Positions 47,118 through 57,122 of a stretch of DNA of 64,000 nucleotides are shown in pieces. This DNA is from Streptomyces lincolnensis (lineage in GTDB: Bacteria; Actinomycetota; Actinomycetes; Streptomycetales; Streptomycetaceae): positions 1,550,001 through 1,614,000 of the forward strand of contig NZ_CP016438.1 of the NCBI RefSeq assembly GCF_001685355.1, in the 5' to 3' direction. The notes beneath the pieces were generated by a model. It worked only from the letters and a program-made list of their open reading frames with translations, searched no databases and had not been told where the DNA came from. Position 1 is the first letter of the stretch; each line of letters begins with the position of its first letter. The position numbers and the translations under genes are program-made.

Positions 47118-47744
47118 GTGCAGGGCGGATGGTCCGGCACGGTACGAGTCCTGGACGCCGCCATGGGCGGACTCGGGCTGCCCGGTGAGCGCCACACCGG
47201 GCAGCCCGTCGTCACCTACCCCTACATCGGCTCGCACCTCGCACTCGCCGTCGCCCCGACCGAGAAGTGGATCTGTAGCGGCAACCAGGACGCCTCCATC
47301 CACTGTGCCGAGCCTCCCCGCACCCGCGACGGCAGCGAACTGACCATGTCCGGCTACCCGGAGAAGGTCTCCCGCCTCGCCTTCGACGACACCGGCTGCC
47401 GGCTCGCCGCCGACGGCGCCCCCGACCTCACGGTCTGGGACTTCTCCGGCAAGGGCCCGGCCGGCACCGCGCCCCGCCAACTCCGCTGCCACGAGACCGT
47501 CACCGCGCTCGCCCGGCGGCCCGGGCCCACCGGCCACCTCGCCGGCGGCGGCCGCGACGGCACGGTCGCGCTCTGGTACGCCACCGCCGGACAGCCCGCG
47601 GGCCGTCTACGACCGGTACGTACCCTGGACGACATGAACTCGCCCATAGCCGCGCTGACCTGGACCGGCCCGCACCTGCTGATCACCGCCCACCGGGACG
47701 GCCGGATCCGGGCGTACGAGGTGCCCTCCAGGACCGCCCTGTGA
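47118..47744 (+). pseudogene. 5'-truncated WD40-repeat gene
   Basis: About 208 codons of a beta-propeller: WSGTVRVLDAAMGG, HLALAVAPTEKWICSGNQDASIH, RLAADGAPDLTVWDFSG, HLAGGGRDGTVALWYATAG and LLITAHRDGRIRAYEVPSR are successive WD-type blades. The full family is expected to have several more blades, and no signal or start with a ribosome site precedes 47118, so the front is missing. The end overlaps the ferredoxin-like gene by four bases (GTGA), the residue of an operon. WD40 proteins of this type occur beside zinc-related GTPase genes in other bacteria, but here that partner is absent. Confidence 0.6.
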
Positions 47745-48148
47745 CCCCGCGCACGGTGACCGTCGGCGCGGCAGGCGCACGTCCCTGCACGCTGGTCGTC
47801 TGCCGGGGCTGCTGTTGCGGCAACCCGCGCAAATACCCCGGCACCGACCACGCCTGGCAGCTGGACCGACTGCGCGCCGCGGCGGCCGAACACGGCTTCC
47901 AGGTCCGTACGACGGACTGCCTCGGCCCCTGCGACCAGGCCAACGTCATGGTCGTCCAGCCCTCCGCCGCCGGACGCCGGGCCGGCGGCAAGGCAACCTG
48001 GATCGGCTTCGCCATGGACGACGACGTCACGGACGACGTCCTGCGCTGGGCCGCCGACGGAGGCCCGGGGGTGGCAGCGCCCTCGGCCGCGCTGGAGCTC
48101 CAGTTCGTCCGTCCGCCGCGCGAGGCACGAGCCCGTGCACGCCGCTGA
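47741..48148 (+). CDS. (2Fe-2S) ferredoxin-like thioredoxin-fold protein
   Basis: 135 residues from GTG 47741, coupled to the truncated WD40 frame. Cysteine pattern of the 2Fe-2S thioredoxin-like group: TLVVCRGCCCGNPRKYPG near the N-terminus and TTDCLGPCDQANVMVVQPS in the middle, followed by WIGFAMDDDVTDDVLRWAADG. Probably a cytoplasmic electron carrier or metal-linked protein. Its proximity to a metallophore locus is suggestive but unproven. Because its upstream partner is broken, its own expression is uncertain. Confidence 0.75.
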   Translation: MTPRTVTVGAAGARPCTLVVCRGCCCGNPRKYPGTDHAWQLDRLRAAAAEHGFQVRTTDCLGPCDQANVMVVQPSAAGRRAGGKATWIGFAMDDDVTDDVLRWAADGGPGVAAPSAALELQFVRPPREARARARR

Positions 48149-48303
48149 GCCGGTGCCTCCGGGCAACACCGTGGGCGGTCGAGGTCGCCCAACACGGCGC
48201 CGGGGTACGGCGTGACCGGTGGCGGCACGCTTCAGACTCCGGATCAGGACGGCGAGCACACACCGTCGTCCTGATCCATCGGCTCGCCTGGAAGGCTGAT
48301 CCC

Positions 48304-48855
48304 ATGACTGTGTCCGACTCCCCCGAGTTCCTCCAGATCACCCGGCCGCACGAGATCACTCCGGATCTGAGAGAACAGTTGGTCGACTGCTGGACAGCCG
48401 TCATCAACGCGGGCGGCGCGGTGATCGCGCCCGGGATTCCCCTGCCGCCCGTCAGCGTGCGGGACGTCGTTCCGGCGGCGGAACGGCTCATCGACGGGCT
48501 CGACCCGGAGCACGGCCGGCTGCTCGTCGCGACCGTCGGCGGAACCGTCGCGGGCTGGCTGGTCATCCGCCGGGACCCGCATCCGCTGATCGCCCACTGG
48601 GGGGTGGTCAACCACGTGCAGACCCACCCACGCTTCCGCCGACGGGGAATCGGCACCGCCCTCATGACCCGCGTCCGGGAGATCGCCGCTCAGGACCTGA
48701 AACTGGAGCAGCTCCGGCTCAGTGCGCGAGGGGGACTCGGTGTCGAGCACTTCTACCGGAGCCTGGGCTGGACCGAGGTGGGCCGGTGGCCGGGTGCGCT
48801 GCGCGTGGCCCCCGGTGACGACCGTGACGACATCCTGATGTGCCTCGGCCTGTGA
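48304..48855 (+). CDS. GNAT-family N-acetyltransferase
   Basis: 183 residues from ATG 48304. The acetyl-CoA-binding motif is HPRFRRRGIGTALMTRVREIAA, followed by LEQLRLSARGGLGVEHFYRSLGWTEVGRWPGAL, standard for small-molecule GNATs. No signal peptide. Its substrate cannot be predicted; it stands alone between the scar and the metallophore genes. Confidence 0.85.
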   Translation: MTVSDSPEFLQITRPHEITPDLREQLVDCWTAVINAGGAVIAPGIPLPPVSVRDVVPAAERLIDGLDPEHGRLLVATVGGTVAGWLVIRRDPHPLIAHWGVVNHVQTHPRFRRRGIGTALMTRVREIAAQDLKLEQLRLSARGGLGVEHFYRSLGWTEVGRWPGALRVAPGDDRDDILMCLGL

Positions 48856-49033
48856 ACCGTCAGGTGAACGCGCCCTGTACGAACCTTGTCCACTCGTAAA
48901 GCGAAGGTAAGGCCCCTGCACCACAGGGCGTAAACAGACCGAGGAATGGAAAGGGGGTATACGGCAAAACCGCGGGAAGTGTCGGACGTGCCCGGATCCG
49001 GGCGCGCCGGCCTCAGTGGGAGGGGTACCGCGT

Positions 49034-50512
49034 GTGGGCGGACGGCACTTGCATCTGGCACCCCGGCTCGGACCGCGGCTCGGATCGCTGCTGGACTCGG
49101 CCGGCTTCCTGCACATGCTCACCGACGCGCTCGGCTCGCCGCTCAACGTCGTGGTACCGGACCAGATAGCCGAGAACCTGGAGCGGTTCCGGTCGGTGTA
49201 CCGCAAGCACCATCTTTCGGGCCAGGTCTTCTACGCCCACAAGTCCAACCGCTCCAGCGCCCTGCTGCGCCGGCTCGCCGCCACGGACGCGGGGGTGGAC
49301 GTCGCGTCTTTGGGCGAGCTTCAGCACGCACTCGGCGCCGGTTTCACACCCGACCGGATCACGGCCACCGGCCCCAAGAACCCCGAATTCCTGTGGCTGG
49401 CCGCCCGCACGGGCGTCACCGTGAGCGTCGACGGCGAATCCGAACTCGACCAGCTCGCCGCACTGGTGCGCGCCCACAAACTCTCCCCCGTACGCATCCT
49501 GCTGCGCCTGTCGGGATTCGAGACGTCCGGCGTCAAGGTCCTGAGCCGGCCGAGCCGCTTCGGTACGCCCGTACGGGAGTTGGATGCCCTGCTCAAAGCG
49601 GTCGACCGGCATGCCGACGCGGTCGAGCTGACCGGCGTCGCCTATCACCTGGACACCACCAGCGTCGCGGAGAAGGCGACGGCCCTGGAAGGCTGTCTTC
49701 AAGCCCTGGAGGAGTGCCGCAGCCGCGGCCTGCGCCCCCGGGCCGTGGACATCGGCGGTGGATTCGGCGTCGACTACCTTGCCCACGGGGAGCAGTGGGA
49801 GCGGTACACCACCGAACTCACCGCCGCGGTGCTGGGCAGACGCACGCCCCTGACCCGGGGCGGGCACGGCTACGGACTGCGCAACGAGGCCGGTACGCTG
49901 CGCGGCGCCCTCGGGCTCTACCCGGCCCACCGGCCGGTCGCCGGGGCACGGTACCTCGACGAACTGCTGTCGCAGCCCGCCGCCTCCCTGGGCGGCCGCC
50001 CCCTGGCCGCACTGCTCCTTGAGCACCTCCACGACCTGTACACGGAGCCCGGCCGGGCGCTGCTCGACCAGTGCGGGATCACGGTGGCCAAGGTGCTGGA
50101 GGTGCGCTCCCCGGACACCGGTGCCGAACTGCTCGTACGGCTGGCGCTGAAGGCGAACGACGTCGCCCTGGAGGAGCACGGCGTGCTCATGGACCCCGTC
50201 GTGATCCCCAGGAACGGCACCGGGACGGGTGCGGACACCGGCCAGGAGCCCGTCGCCGTCCACCTGTTCGGCAGCCTGTGCCTGGAGACGGACATGATCA
50301 CCCGGCGGACGGTCTTCCTGCCGCGCCGTCCCGCGCCGGGCGACCTGATGGTTTTCGCCAACACCGCCGGCTACGCCATGGACTTCCACGCCACCCGCGC
50401 CCAGCTCCAGCCCGTCGCCCGCCAGGCCGCCGTCTGGCGGGACGGCGACGCGTGGCGCTGGTGCCTGGACGACCAGTACTGGCCGATCACGCTCCCAGGA
50501 GAACCGCATTGA
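49034..50512 (+). CDS. Fold-III PLP enzyme (decarboxylase-like, Y4yA-type)
   Basis: 492 residues from GTG 49034, 8 nt after GGGAGGGG; GTG 49016 is an alternative. Alanine-racemase/ornithine-decarboxylase fold: the PLP lysine lies in VFYAHKSNRSSALLRRLA, followed by GVDVASLGELQHAL, the GATGPKN segment, and AVDIGGGFGVDY for the phosphate-binding loop. LLLEHLHDLYTEPGRALLDQCG carries the conserved EPGR. The family resembles NCBI's 'Y4yA PLP-dependent enzyme', whose substrate is unknown. It overlaps the cysteine-synthase-like gene by four bases. Likely an amino-acid decarboxylase or racemase for a special building block. Confidence 0.8.
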   Translation: MGGRHLHLAPRLGPRLGSLLDSAGFLHMLTDALGSPLNVVVPDQIAENLERFRSVYRKHHLSGQVFYAHKSNRSSALLRRLAATDAGVDVASLGELQHALGAGFTPDRITATGPKNPEFLWLAARTGVTVSVDGESELDQLAALVRAHKLSPVRILLRLSGFETSGVKVLSRPSRFGTPVRELDALLKAVDRHADAVELTGVAYHLDTTSVAEKATALEGCLQALEECRSRGLRPRAVDIGGGFGVDYLAHGEQWERYTTELTAAVLGRRTPLTRGGHGYGLRNEAGTLRGALGLYPAHRPVAGARYLDELLSQPAASLGGRPLAALLLEHLHDLYTEPGRALLDQCGITVAKVLEVRSPDTGAELLVRLALKANDVALEEHGVLMDPVVIPRNGTGTGADTGQEPVAVHLFGSLCLETDMITRRTVFLPRRPAPGDLMVFANTAGYAMDFHATRAQLQPVARQAAVWRDGDAWRWCLDDQYWPITLPGEPH

Positions 50513-51828
50513 GGTACGACAGCATCACCGAGGCCATAGGCAACACCCCGCTGGTGCGCATCGACCCGGACGTGCACGGGCTGCGGAACATCGACCTGTA
50601 CGCCAAGCTCGAACTGCTCAACCCCTTCGGCTCGGTCAAGGACCGGGCCGCCTGGAACATGGCGCGCCCGCACCTGGGTGAGGCGGTCGAACACGGCAGC
50701 CAGGTCGTCGAGTTGTCCAGCGGCAACACGGCGAAGGCGCTCGCGGTCATCGCCGGCATGCACGGGCTGGGCTTCAAGAGCGTCACCAACCGGATGCGGG
50801 TTCCGGAGATCAAGGACCTCCTGCTGCTGCTCGGCGCCGAGATCGAGGAACTGCCGGGCCAGAGCGAGTGTCTGGACCCGACCGCGACCGACGATCCGCT
50901 GACCCTGTTCCACCGGAGCCTGTCCGCCTCCGGCAACGCCTATCTGCACACCGACCAGTACTTCAACGCGCGCAACACCGAGGCCCATCTCACCGGCACC
51001 GGACCGGAGATCGTGAAGGACCTGGACGGCCGGGCGCCGGACTGGTTCGTCGCGTGCGTGGGCACCGCGGGCTCCTCGACGGGCGTGGCCCGCGTCCTCA
51101 GGGAGACCGATCCGGCGGTGCGGGTCGTCGGCCTGGTCGCGGCCAAGTCCGACTTCATCCCCGGCATCCGCACCATCGACGAGGTGCAGGAAGTGGGCCT
51201 GTTCGACCCCGACACCTACGACACGATGGAGTCGGTGAGCTCCGACGACGCGATCGAGGGGATGCTGGCCCTCAACCGCCGGTGCGGCATTCTGGCCGGA
51301 CCGACCGGCGGGGCCGCCTACTTCGGCGCCGTACGTCATCTGCGGGAGGTGGACGCGGAGTTGACGGAGCGCCAGGTCGCGGTGTTCATCGTCTGCGACC
51401 GCGTGGAGAGCTATCTGAGTTACGTGCGGCAGCGGCGTCCCGACCTGCTGGGCCGACCGCACCGGAAGAACTCGCCGGCCGACCTGACCGAGGCCGAGAT
51501 ACGCACGGCCCCCGCCGTCGGCGTCACCGACGCCCAGGCGTGGATCGCCTCCGACCGCCCGCTCGTCGTCGACCTGCGCAGCCCGTACGCGTACGCCGCG
51601 CTGCACATCGACGGCTCGGTCAACATCGTCGACGAACTGTTCGCGGAACTGGTCCGGGGCGGCCTGCCGTTCAGCAGGCGGCAGCCGGTGCTGCTGGCGT
51701 GTCCGGTGGGCGAGCAGTCCGCCCGGTACGCGGCGCTGCTGACCCGGATGGGACACCCGGACGTCCGCAGCCTGGCGGGCGGCATCATCGCGTGGCGCGA
51801 CGCCGGCGCGCCCCTGGTACGGGACTGA
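50509..51828 (+). CDS. Cysteine-synthase-like PLP enzyme fused to a rhodanese domain
   Basis: 439 residues from TTG 50509 (AGGAGA at 6 nt, TTGA overlap). Residues 1-320 are fold-II PLP (CysK/CBS family): EAIGNTPLVRI, PFGSVKDRAAW with the PLP lysine, ELSSGNTAKALA, GTAGSSTGVARVL. Residues about 335-439 are a rhodanese domain with catalytic Cys in LLACPVGEQSARYA (C-x5-R loop). This fusion, together with its neighbours, suggests an enzyme that forms a carbon-sulfur or carbon-nitrogen bond using persulfide sulfur or a serine-derived acceptor. Actual substrate unknown. Confidence 0.85.
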   Translation: MRYDSITEAIGNTPLVRIDPDVHGLRNIDLYAKLELLNPFGSVKDRAAWNMARPHLGEAVEHGSQVVELSSGNTAKALAVIAGMHGLGFKSVTNRMRVPEIKDLLLLLGAEIEELPGQSECLDPTATDDPLTLFHRSLSASGNAYLHTDQYFNARNTEAHLTGTGPEIVKDLDGRAPDWFVACVGTAGSSTGVARVLRETDPAVRVVGLVAAKSDFIPGIRTIDEVQEVGLFDPDTYDTMESVSSDDAIEGMLALNRRCGILAGPTGGAAYFGAVRHLREVDAELTERQVAVFIVCDRVESYLSYVRQRRPDLLGRPHRKNSPADLTEAEIRTAPAVGVTDAQAWIASDRPLVVDLRSPYAYAALHIDGSVNIVDELFAELVRGGLPFSRRQPVLLACPVGEQSARYAALLTRMGHPDVRSLAGGIIAWRDAGAPLVRD

Positions 51829-51833
51829 GCGCC

Positions 51834-53066
51834 ATGACCGCACCCACGACCCGCGACCACGGCCCCGCCGACCTCGACGACCTGCGCTCCTGGCAGCGCG
51901 AGGTGCGCGCCCAGTTCCCGATCTTCTCCGGGCAGCCGGATCCGGCCTCCCCGGAACCCGCCTACCTGGACAGCGCGGCCACGGCACAGAAGCCGCTGGC
52001 CGTCCTGGACGCGGTGCGGACGTACCTCACCACCACCAACGCCAACGCCGGGCGCGGCACCTACACCTGGGCCAACCGGACCACCGACCTGGTGGAACAC
52101 ACCCGCGACCGGGTCAAGGAGTTCCTGGGCGACGCGTACCCGGAGCGCTCCACCGTCCACTTCACCGGCGGCACGACCGAGGGCCTGCGCACGATCGCGC
52201 GCGACTGGCTGCCCGCCTTCCTCTCCGACGGCGACGAGATCGTCGTACCGGTCGCCGACCACCAGGCCAACATCCTCCCCTGGCTGGAGACCCAGCAGGC
52301 GCTCGCCCGGCAGGGTGTGCACGTCCGCGTCCGGCCCATGCCCTACCAGGCGGGCTCCGGGGACTACGACCACATCGCGCTCGCCGAACTGGCCGGCCCT
52401 CGCACCCGGTTCGTCGCCGCCACCCACGTCCACCACGTCTACGGCGGCGACATGAACCCGCACCGCATCCGCCGGGCGGTCGGGCCGGACGCGGTCATCT
52501 GCCTGGACGCCGCCCAGAGCGTCGGCCACCTGCCGGTGTCCGTGGCCGACCTGGACGTCGACTTCGTCGTCTTCTCCGGGCACAAGGCCCTGGCCCTGCC
52601 CGGCACCGGTGCGGTCTGGTCCCGCCAGGCACGCGGGCCGGCCTTCGCCCCCGGCGGCTGGAGCGGCACCCCGAACACCGCCGGTATCGCCTCCCTGGCG
52701 GCGGCCCTGGACTGGCTGGACGCCACCGGCCTCGACCGCATCGAGCGCTGGACGGTCGCCCTGGCGGCCCGGCTCACCGAAGGACTGCGTCACCTGGACG
52801 CCTACGAGATTCTCGGCTGTCCGCTCAGCCTGGCCGCCGACTCCACCGTCCAGCGCCGCCAGGGCATCGTCACCTTCCGGCACCGGGCCATCGACTCGGG
52901 CGACCTCGGGTTCATCCTCTTCAGCCACGGCTTCATGGTCCGCTCCGACAGCCACTGCCAGGGCAGCGCGGGCGAGAAGACCGACTCCGTGCGGGTGAGC
53001 CTGCACGCGTACAACACACGTGAGGAGATCGACCGGTTGCTGTCCGTTCTGCACGGACTCCAGTGA
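51834..53066 (+). CDS. Class-V aminotransferase / cysteine-desulfurase-like PLP enzyme
   Basis: 410 residues from ATG 51834, 5 bp after the previous stop. SufS/NifS-like fold: AYLDSAATAQKPLAVLDAV, TVHFTGGTTEGLRTIA, CLDAAQSVGHLPV, and the PLP lysine in DFVVFSGHKALALPGTG. A cysteine in MVRSDSHCQGSAG sits where SufS has its active-site Cys, so sulfur transfer to the rhodanese partner is conceivable. Last gene of the three-enzyme operon; 37 bp on is a Zur-like palindrome. Confidence 0.83.
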   Translation: MTAPTTRDHGPADLDDLRSWQREVRAQFPIFSGQPDPASPEPAYLDSAATAQKPLAVLDAVRTYLTTTNANAGRGTYTWANRTTDLVEHTRDRVKEFLGDAYPERSTVHFTGGTTEGLRTIARDWLPAFLSDGDEIVVPVADHQANILPWLETQQALARQGVHVRVRPMPYQAGSGDYDHIALAELAGPRTRFVAATHVHHVYGGDMNPHRIRRAVGPDAVICLDAAQSVGHLPVSVADLDVDFVVFSGHKALALPGTGAVWSRQARGPAFAPGGWSGTPNTAGIASLAAALDWLDATGLDRIERWTVALAARLTEGLRHLDAYEILGCPLSLAADSTVQRRQGIVTFRHRAIDSGDLGFILFSHGFMVRSDSHCQGSAGEKTDSVRVSLHAYNTREEIDRLLSVLHGLQ

Positions 53067-53102
53067 GACACGCGGGCGAGCGGAACGGACCGACAAGCAG
53101 AA

Positions 53103-53117
53103 TGGAAACCGTTTTCA
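53103..53117. promoter_or_regulatory. Zur-like palindrome before the methyltransferase gene
   Basis: TGGAAACCGTTTTCA pairs at six of seven symmetric positions and has the TGnAAA...TTTnCA form of actinobacterial zinc-uptake-regulator boxes. It is 60 bp upstream of the methyltransferase start. Confidence 0.6.
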
Positions 53118-53176
53118 CCTGTAGGCTCTGAGGAGCAAGGAACGACAGGTGCGAGACGGCGAGGTGGCACGAGCCG

Positions 53177-53938
53177 ATGGGGCTGAGCATGGCGACGGCC
53201 GCGCGGTGGGTGGAGCGCTGGGAACGACAGCAGCAGCGGTACGCCGTCGACCGCGAGGAGCGGTTCACCGTGATCGCCGACGTCGTCGAGCACATCACCG
53301 CGGGCCGCGCGGACCGGCCCCTCGTCGCCGATCTGGGCTGCGGCCCCGGCTCACTGGCGGCCAGACTGGCCCGGCGGCTGCCGGACGCGGACATCGTGGC
53401 CGTGGACATGGACCCCGTGCTGCTGGAGCTGGCCCGCACCCACCACGCCGACGCGGCCCGCTACGTCGACGCGGTGATCGGTGAGACCGGCTGGACCGAA
53501 GCGCTGGACCTGGACCGTCCCCTGGACGCGGCCGTCACGACGACGGCACTGCACTACCTCGACGACGACACCCTGCGCCGTACGTACCGGCAGCTCGCCG
53601 CCCTGCTGCGGCCCGGCGGTGTACTCGTCAACGGCGACCACCTCCCGCAGGACCACTCCGGCCCGGCCGGCCTCACCGCCCACGTCGGACACCGCCGGGC
53701 CGACCGGCAGCAGGCGTTCGCCCACGAGGACTGGGAGTCCTGGTGGACGGCCGTCGCGGACGACCCGGAACTGGCCGACCTGCTCGCCGAGCGCCGCCGC
53801 CGGACGGCCACCGTCACCGGCAAGGACAACGACCTGCCCCTCTCCGACCACCTCCGCCTGCTGCGCGAGGCCGGCTTCGGCCAGGCGGGTCCGGTGTGGC
53901 AGTACGGTGAGAGCTACGTGGTCGTGGCCGTCCGATAG
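53177..53938 (+). CDS. SAM-dependent methyltransferase
   Basis: 253 residues; ATG 53177, with ATG 53189 as alternative. Class-I fold: motif I VADLGCGPGSLAARLAR, acidic loop IVAVDMDPVLLELA, post-II LDAAVTTTALHYLDDDTLRR and motif III LLRPGGVLVNGDHLP. Position behind the Zur-like site and next to the metallophore genes makes it a candidate C-, N- or O-methylase of the product or of a PLP-operon intermediate. Ends 18 bp from the convergent salicylate synthase gene. Confidence 0.82.
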   Translation: MGLSMATAARWVERWERQQQRYAVDREERFTVIADVVEHITAGRADRPLVADLGCGPGSLAARLARRLPDADIVAVDMDPVLLELARTHHADAARYVDAVIGETGWTEALDLDRPLDAAVTTTALHYLDDDTLRRTYRQLAALLRPGGVLVNGDHLPQDHSGPAGLTAHVGHRRADRQQAFAHEDWESWWTAVADDPELADLLAERRRRTATVTGKDNDLPLSDHLRLLREAGFGQAGPVWQYGESYVVVAVR

Positions 53939-53956
53939 CGCCCGGTGTCCGGCCGC

Positions 53957-55399
53957 TCATCGCGGCTCTACGGGTGGCGCGTCCGGGCCGCCGCGGAGGT
54001 GCGGGGCCACGCTGCGAAGCTTTTCGCAGGTCTCCTCCCACTCCCGTTCCGGTGTGGACTGCCCCATGACTCCGGCTCCCGCGCGCAGCCAGCTGCGTCC
54101 GTCGCGCTGGAAGACCGTGCGCAGGACGAGCGCCGCGTCGAGGGAGCCGTCGGCGTCGGCGGTGAACACGGCCCCGGCGTACAGGCCTCGGGGCTCGCTC
54201 TCGTAGCGGCTGATGGTGCGCAGCGCCTCCGGTTTCGGGCAGCCGGTGGCGGTGATCGCGGGGAACAGCGCGGCGAAGGCCTCCCAGGGGCTTCGGTCGT
54301 CGGCGAGGTGTCCGGTGGCGCGCGAGGCGAGGTGCTGCACCGAGCCGCGTTCCCGGACCGTCATGAACTCCTCGACCACGACCGTTCCCCGGCGGCAGAT
54401 CCCGGCCAGTTCCTCGACGGCCAGACGCACGGAGAGGGCGTGCTCGTGGACCTCCTTGGGGTCGCCGAGCAGGTCTGCCCGCAGCCGGGCGTTCTCCTCG
54501 GGACGCGGGCCGAGGGCGCGGGTGCCGGCGAGCGGCTGGGTGGAGACGCGGCGGGTGCCCGCCTCGACCTCGACGACCGTCTCCGGGCTGAAGCCCGCCG
54601 CCCGCCAGCCGCCCAGGTCGAGCAGGAAGGACCGGGCCGGAGTGTTGGCCCGGCGGCCCGCCAGGTAGGTCGCGGTCAGGTCGAGGTCTGTGGGCGCGGG
54701 CAGCGGCAACGGGCGGGAGAGCACGGCCTTGTCGAGACGTCCCGCCCCGATGTCGGCCACCGTCCGTGCGACCGCCTCCCGGTACTGGTCCTCACCGGCC
54801 CGCAGCAGTTCCTCCGCGTCGGGGAGGGGCCGGCCCAACTGCCCTGTCGGGCCGGCCAGGGCCTTGACCATGAGGGACAGGTGCTCCGGGTCGGCGGTCC
54901 GTATGCGGGCCTCGCCCGGCGTGAGGGCGACCTCCGTGGACGGCAGCATGAGGTGGAGCAGCGGGGCGTGGCCGGTGTCTCCCGTGCCCGGGTGCAGCAG
55001 GTGGGCCAGTTCGAAGGCCGCCCAGCCGTACACCCGCCAGTCCTGGTGCGGCAGGTGTGCCAGCGCGTCGGCGATCTGCTCCAGCGGCGCCTCGCCGAGG
55101 GGCCGGGCCACGGTCCGGCTGCCGCAGCGTGCGGTGATCCGCCCGGCGTCGAGGGTGACGGTCGCGGCGGGACCGGCGGCGTAGATCCAGGTCCCGCCGC
55201 GTTCGTAGACGACGTACTCGCCGCCGAGGCCCGCGCGGGCGAGCCTGACCGCCGCCTCCGCCGGGTCCTTGGGCGACTCGACGGTGTGCTCGGGGCCCGG
55301 TGCGGGGAGGGTGTCGGCCCAGGAGGCCCAGAAACCACCGGGTGTTCCGGGTGTGCGGGACGTACCGGAGACACGGGAGGTGTCGATCGTGCCGGTCAT
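53957..55399 (-). CDS. Salicylate synthase (chorismate-utilising, MbtI/Irp9 type)
   Basis: 480 residues from ATG 55399, which overlaps the ligase stop (ATGA). The chorismate-binding fold is in the C-terminal 270 residues: [67 protein letters not shown], and the Mg-binding [13 protein letters not shown]. It would convert chorismate via isochorismate to salicylate plus pyruvate in one protein. The first 200 residues are a less conserved N-terminal part. Salicylate feeds the downstream-coded ligase. Confidence 0.88.
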   Translation of the reverse strand: MTGTIDTSRVSGTSRTPGTPGGFWASWADTLPAPGPEHTVESPKDPAEAAVRLARAGLGGEYVVYERGGTWIYAAGPAATVTLDAGRITARCGSRTVARPLGEAPLEQIADALAHLPHQDWRVYGWAAFELAHLLHPGTGDTGHAPLLHLMLPSTEVALTPGEARIRTADPEHLSLMVKALAGPTGQLGRPLPDAEELLRAGEDQYREAVARTVADIGAGRLDKAVLSRPLPLPAPTDLDLTATYLAGRRANTPARSFLLDLGGWRAAGFSPETVVEVEAGTRRVSTQPLAGTRALGPRPEENARLRADLLGDPKEVHEHALSVRLAVEELAGICRRGTVVVEEFMTVRERGSVQHLASRATGHLADDRSPWEAFAALFPAITATGCPKPEALRTISRYESEPRGLYAGAVFTADADGSLDAALVLRTVFQRDGRSWLRAGAGVMGQSTPEREWEETCEKLRSVAPHLRGGPDAPPVEPR

Positions 55400-57042
55400 G
55401 AACGGGGGTTCCCTTCCGTGCGCCGCGAGCCCTCGGCCGAGAGCTGCCGGGCCAGCGTCGTCAGTGCCTTCTTGTCGGTCTTGCCGACGGCCGTCACCGG
55501 GAGGGCGTCGAGGGTCTCGATGCGGTCGGGGATCTTGTACGGGGCCAGGCCGCGTTCCCGGAGGAAGGCGGCGGCCTCGTTCCTTCCGGGGGCCGTGGCG
55601 CCGGGTACGGGGACGACGAAGGCGCAGGTGCGCTCGCCGAGCAGATCGTCCGGGACCGGTACGACCGCCGTGTCCAGGACCGCGGGGTGTTGGACGAGCT
55701 GCTCCTCGACCTCGGCGGCGGCCACCTTGTCGCCGCCCCGGTTGATCTGTTCCTTCACCCGGCCCTCGACGACCAGATGGCCGGTGGGAGTGCGCCGGAC
55801 GAGGTCGCCGGTGCGGTAGTGGCCGTCGGCGGTGAACGCGCTGGCGTTGTGCTCGTCGGCCCGGTAGTAGCCGCGCAGGGTGTACGGGCCGCGGGTGAGG
55901 AGGCGTCCGGTCGTGCCGGGCGGGACGTCGCGGTCGTCCTCGTCGACGATACGGATCTCGTCGTCGGCCGACAGCGGCCGGCCCTGCGTGTGCAGGACCA
56001 CCACCTCGGGAGCGTCCGGTTCCGTGTAGTTGAGCAGGCCCTCCGCCATGCCGAACACCTGCTGGAGGACGGGGCCGAAGGCGGCCCGTACCTGGGCGGC
56101 GTGTTCGGGCAGCAGCCGGGCCCCGCCGACCTGGAGCAGCCGCAGGGAGGACAGGTCCGCCTCGCCCCAATGGGTCGCCGCCGCCCACATGCGGGCGGTC
56201 GGCGGCACCAGCGCGGTGGTGGTGACCCGTTCGCGGGCGATGAGGGCGAACGCCGCGTCCGGGTCGGGCTCGTCGGTGAGCACGGCCGTGCCGCCGGCGT
56301 ACAGGGCGCCGAGGACGCCGGGGCAGCCCAGCGCGAAGTTGTGGGCGACGGGCAGTGCGGCCAGGTAGACGGTGTCGGGGCCGAGACCGCACAGTTCGGC
56401 GGAGGCCCGCACGTTGTACGCGTAGTCGTCGTGGGTGCGCGGGATCAGCTTGGGCAGCCCGGTGGTGCCCCCGGAGACCAGGAGCAGCGCGACCTCGGAG
56501 GCGTCGTCCGGGGCCGGAGGCAGCTCGTCGGTCCCGGGACCGTCGAGCGGGAGGTGGGCGCCCGGGTCGCCGGCCACCAGGACGTGCCGCAGTTCGGGGC
56601 ACTCCTTGAGGACCTCGGCGGCGAGTTCACGGTGGTCGAAGCCCTGGTGGACGTCCGGGACGACGTACGCCACCGCTTGGGACAGCCGGCACAGGTGGGC
56701 GATCTCGCTGCGTCGGTGCAGCGGCAGGGCCAGGACGGGGATCGCGCCGAGCCGCTGTAGGGCGAAGAAGACCGTGAAGAACTCCGGGACGTTGGGCAGC
56801 TGAAGGACCACCCGGTCCCCCGCGCGGAGGCCTAGTCCGGCCAGCCTGCGGGCGACGCGGTCGGCGGACCGCTCCAGTTCCGCCCGGTCCAGTCGTCGTT
56901 CGCCGTGCACGAGGGCGGTGCGATGGGGGTGGGCGCGGGCCCAGGCCCGCACCAGCCGGTCGAACGTCTCGCCTCGCCAGTGGCCGGCCTCCCGGTAGCG
57001 CGCGGCGAACTCCTCGGGCCAGGGCGTACAGCCGTCGAGCAA
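55396..57042 (-). CDS. Salicyl-AMP ligase (aryl-acid adenylating enzyme)
   Basis: 548 residues if TTG 57042 is used: it has AAAGGGGG 5 nt upstream and gives the classical start [18 protein letters not shown] 57111 would add 23 unusual residues and has no ribosome site. EntE/MbtA/PchD family: [22 protein letters not shown] (A3), [15 protein letters not shown] substrate pocket, [35 protein letters not shown] and [20 protein letters not shown], with the C-terminal lysine in [11 protein letters not shown]. It activates salicylate and loads it on the aryl-carrier domain of the NRPS. Confidence 0.9.
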   Translation of the reverse strand: MLDGCTPWPEEFAARYREAGHWRGETFDRLVRAWARAHPHRTALVHGERRLDRAELERSADRVARRLAGLGLRAGDRVVLQLPNVPEFFTVFFALQRLGAIPVLALPLHRRSEIAHLCRLSQAVAYVVPDVHQGFDHRELAAEVLKECPELRHVLVAGDPGAHLPLDGPGTDELPPAPDDASEVALLLVSGGTTGLPKLIPRTHDDYAYNVRASAELCGLGPDTVYLAALPVAHNFALGCPGVLGALYAGGTAVLTDEPDPDAAFALIARERVTTTALVPPTARMWAAATHWGEADLSSLRLLQVGGARLLPEHAAQVRAAFGPVLQQVFGMAEGLLNYTEPDAPEVVVLHTQGRPLSADDEIRIVDEDDRDVPPGTTGRLLTRGPYTLRGYYRADEHNASAFTADGHYRTGDLVRRTPTGHLVVEGRVKEQINRGGDKVAAAEVEEQLVQHPAVLDTAVVPVPDDLLGERTCAFVVPVPGATAPGRNEAAAFLRERGLAPYKIPDRIETLDALPVTAVGKTDKKALTTLARQLSAEGSRRTEGNPRS

Positions 57043-57122
57043 TGGGTCCCCCTTTGGTCGTGTTCCGAGTCGTGTCCTGCTCGGCAGGGTCTTGTCGATT
57101 CCGTCCTTCATACTGTAGGAAA

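Noticed and set aside
53939..53956. Search for a terminator between convergent methyltransferase and salicylate synthase genes
   Set aside because: The 18-bp gap holds no hairpin.
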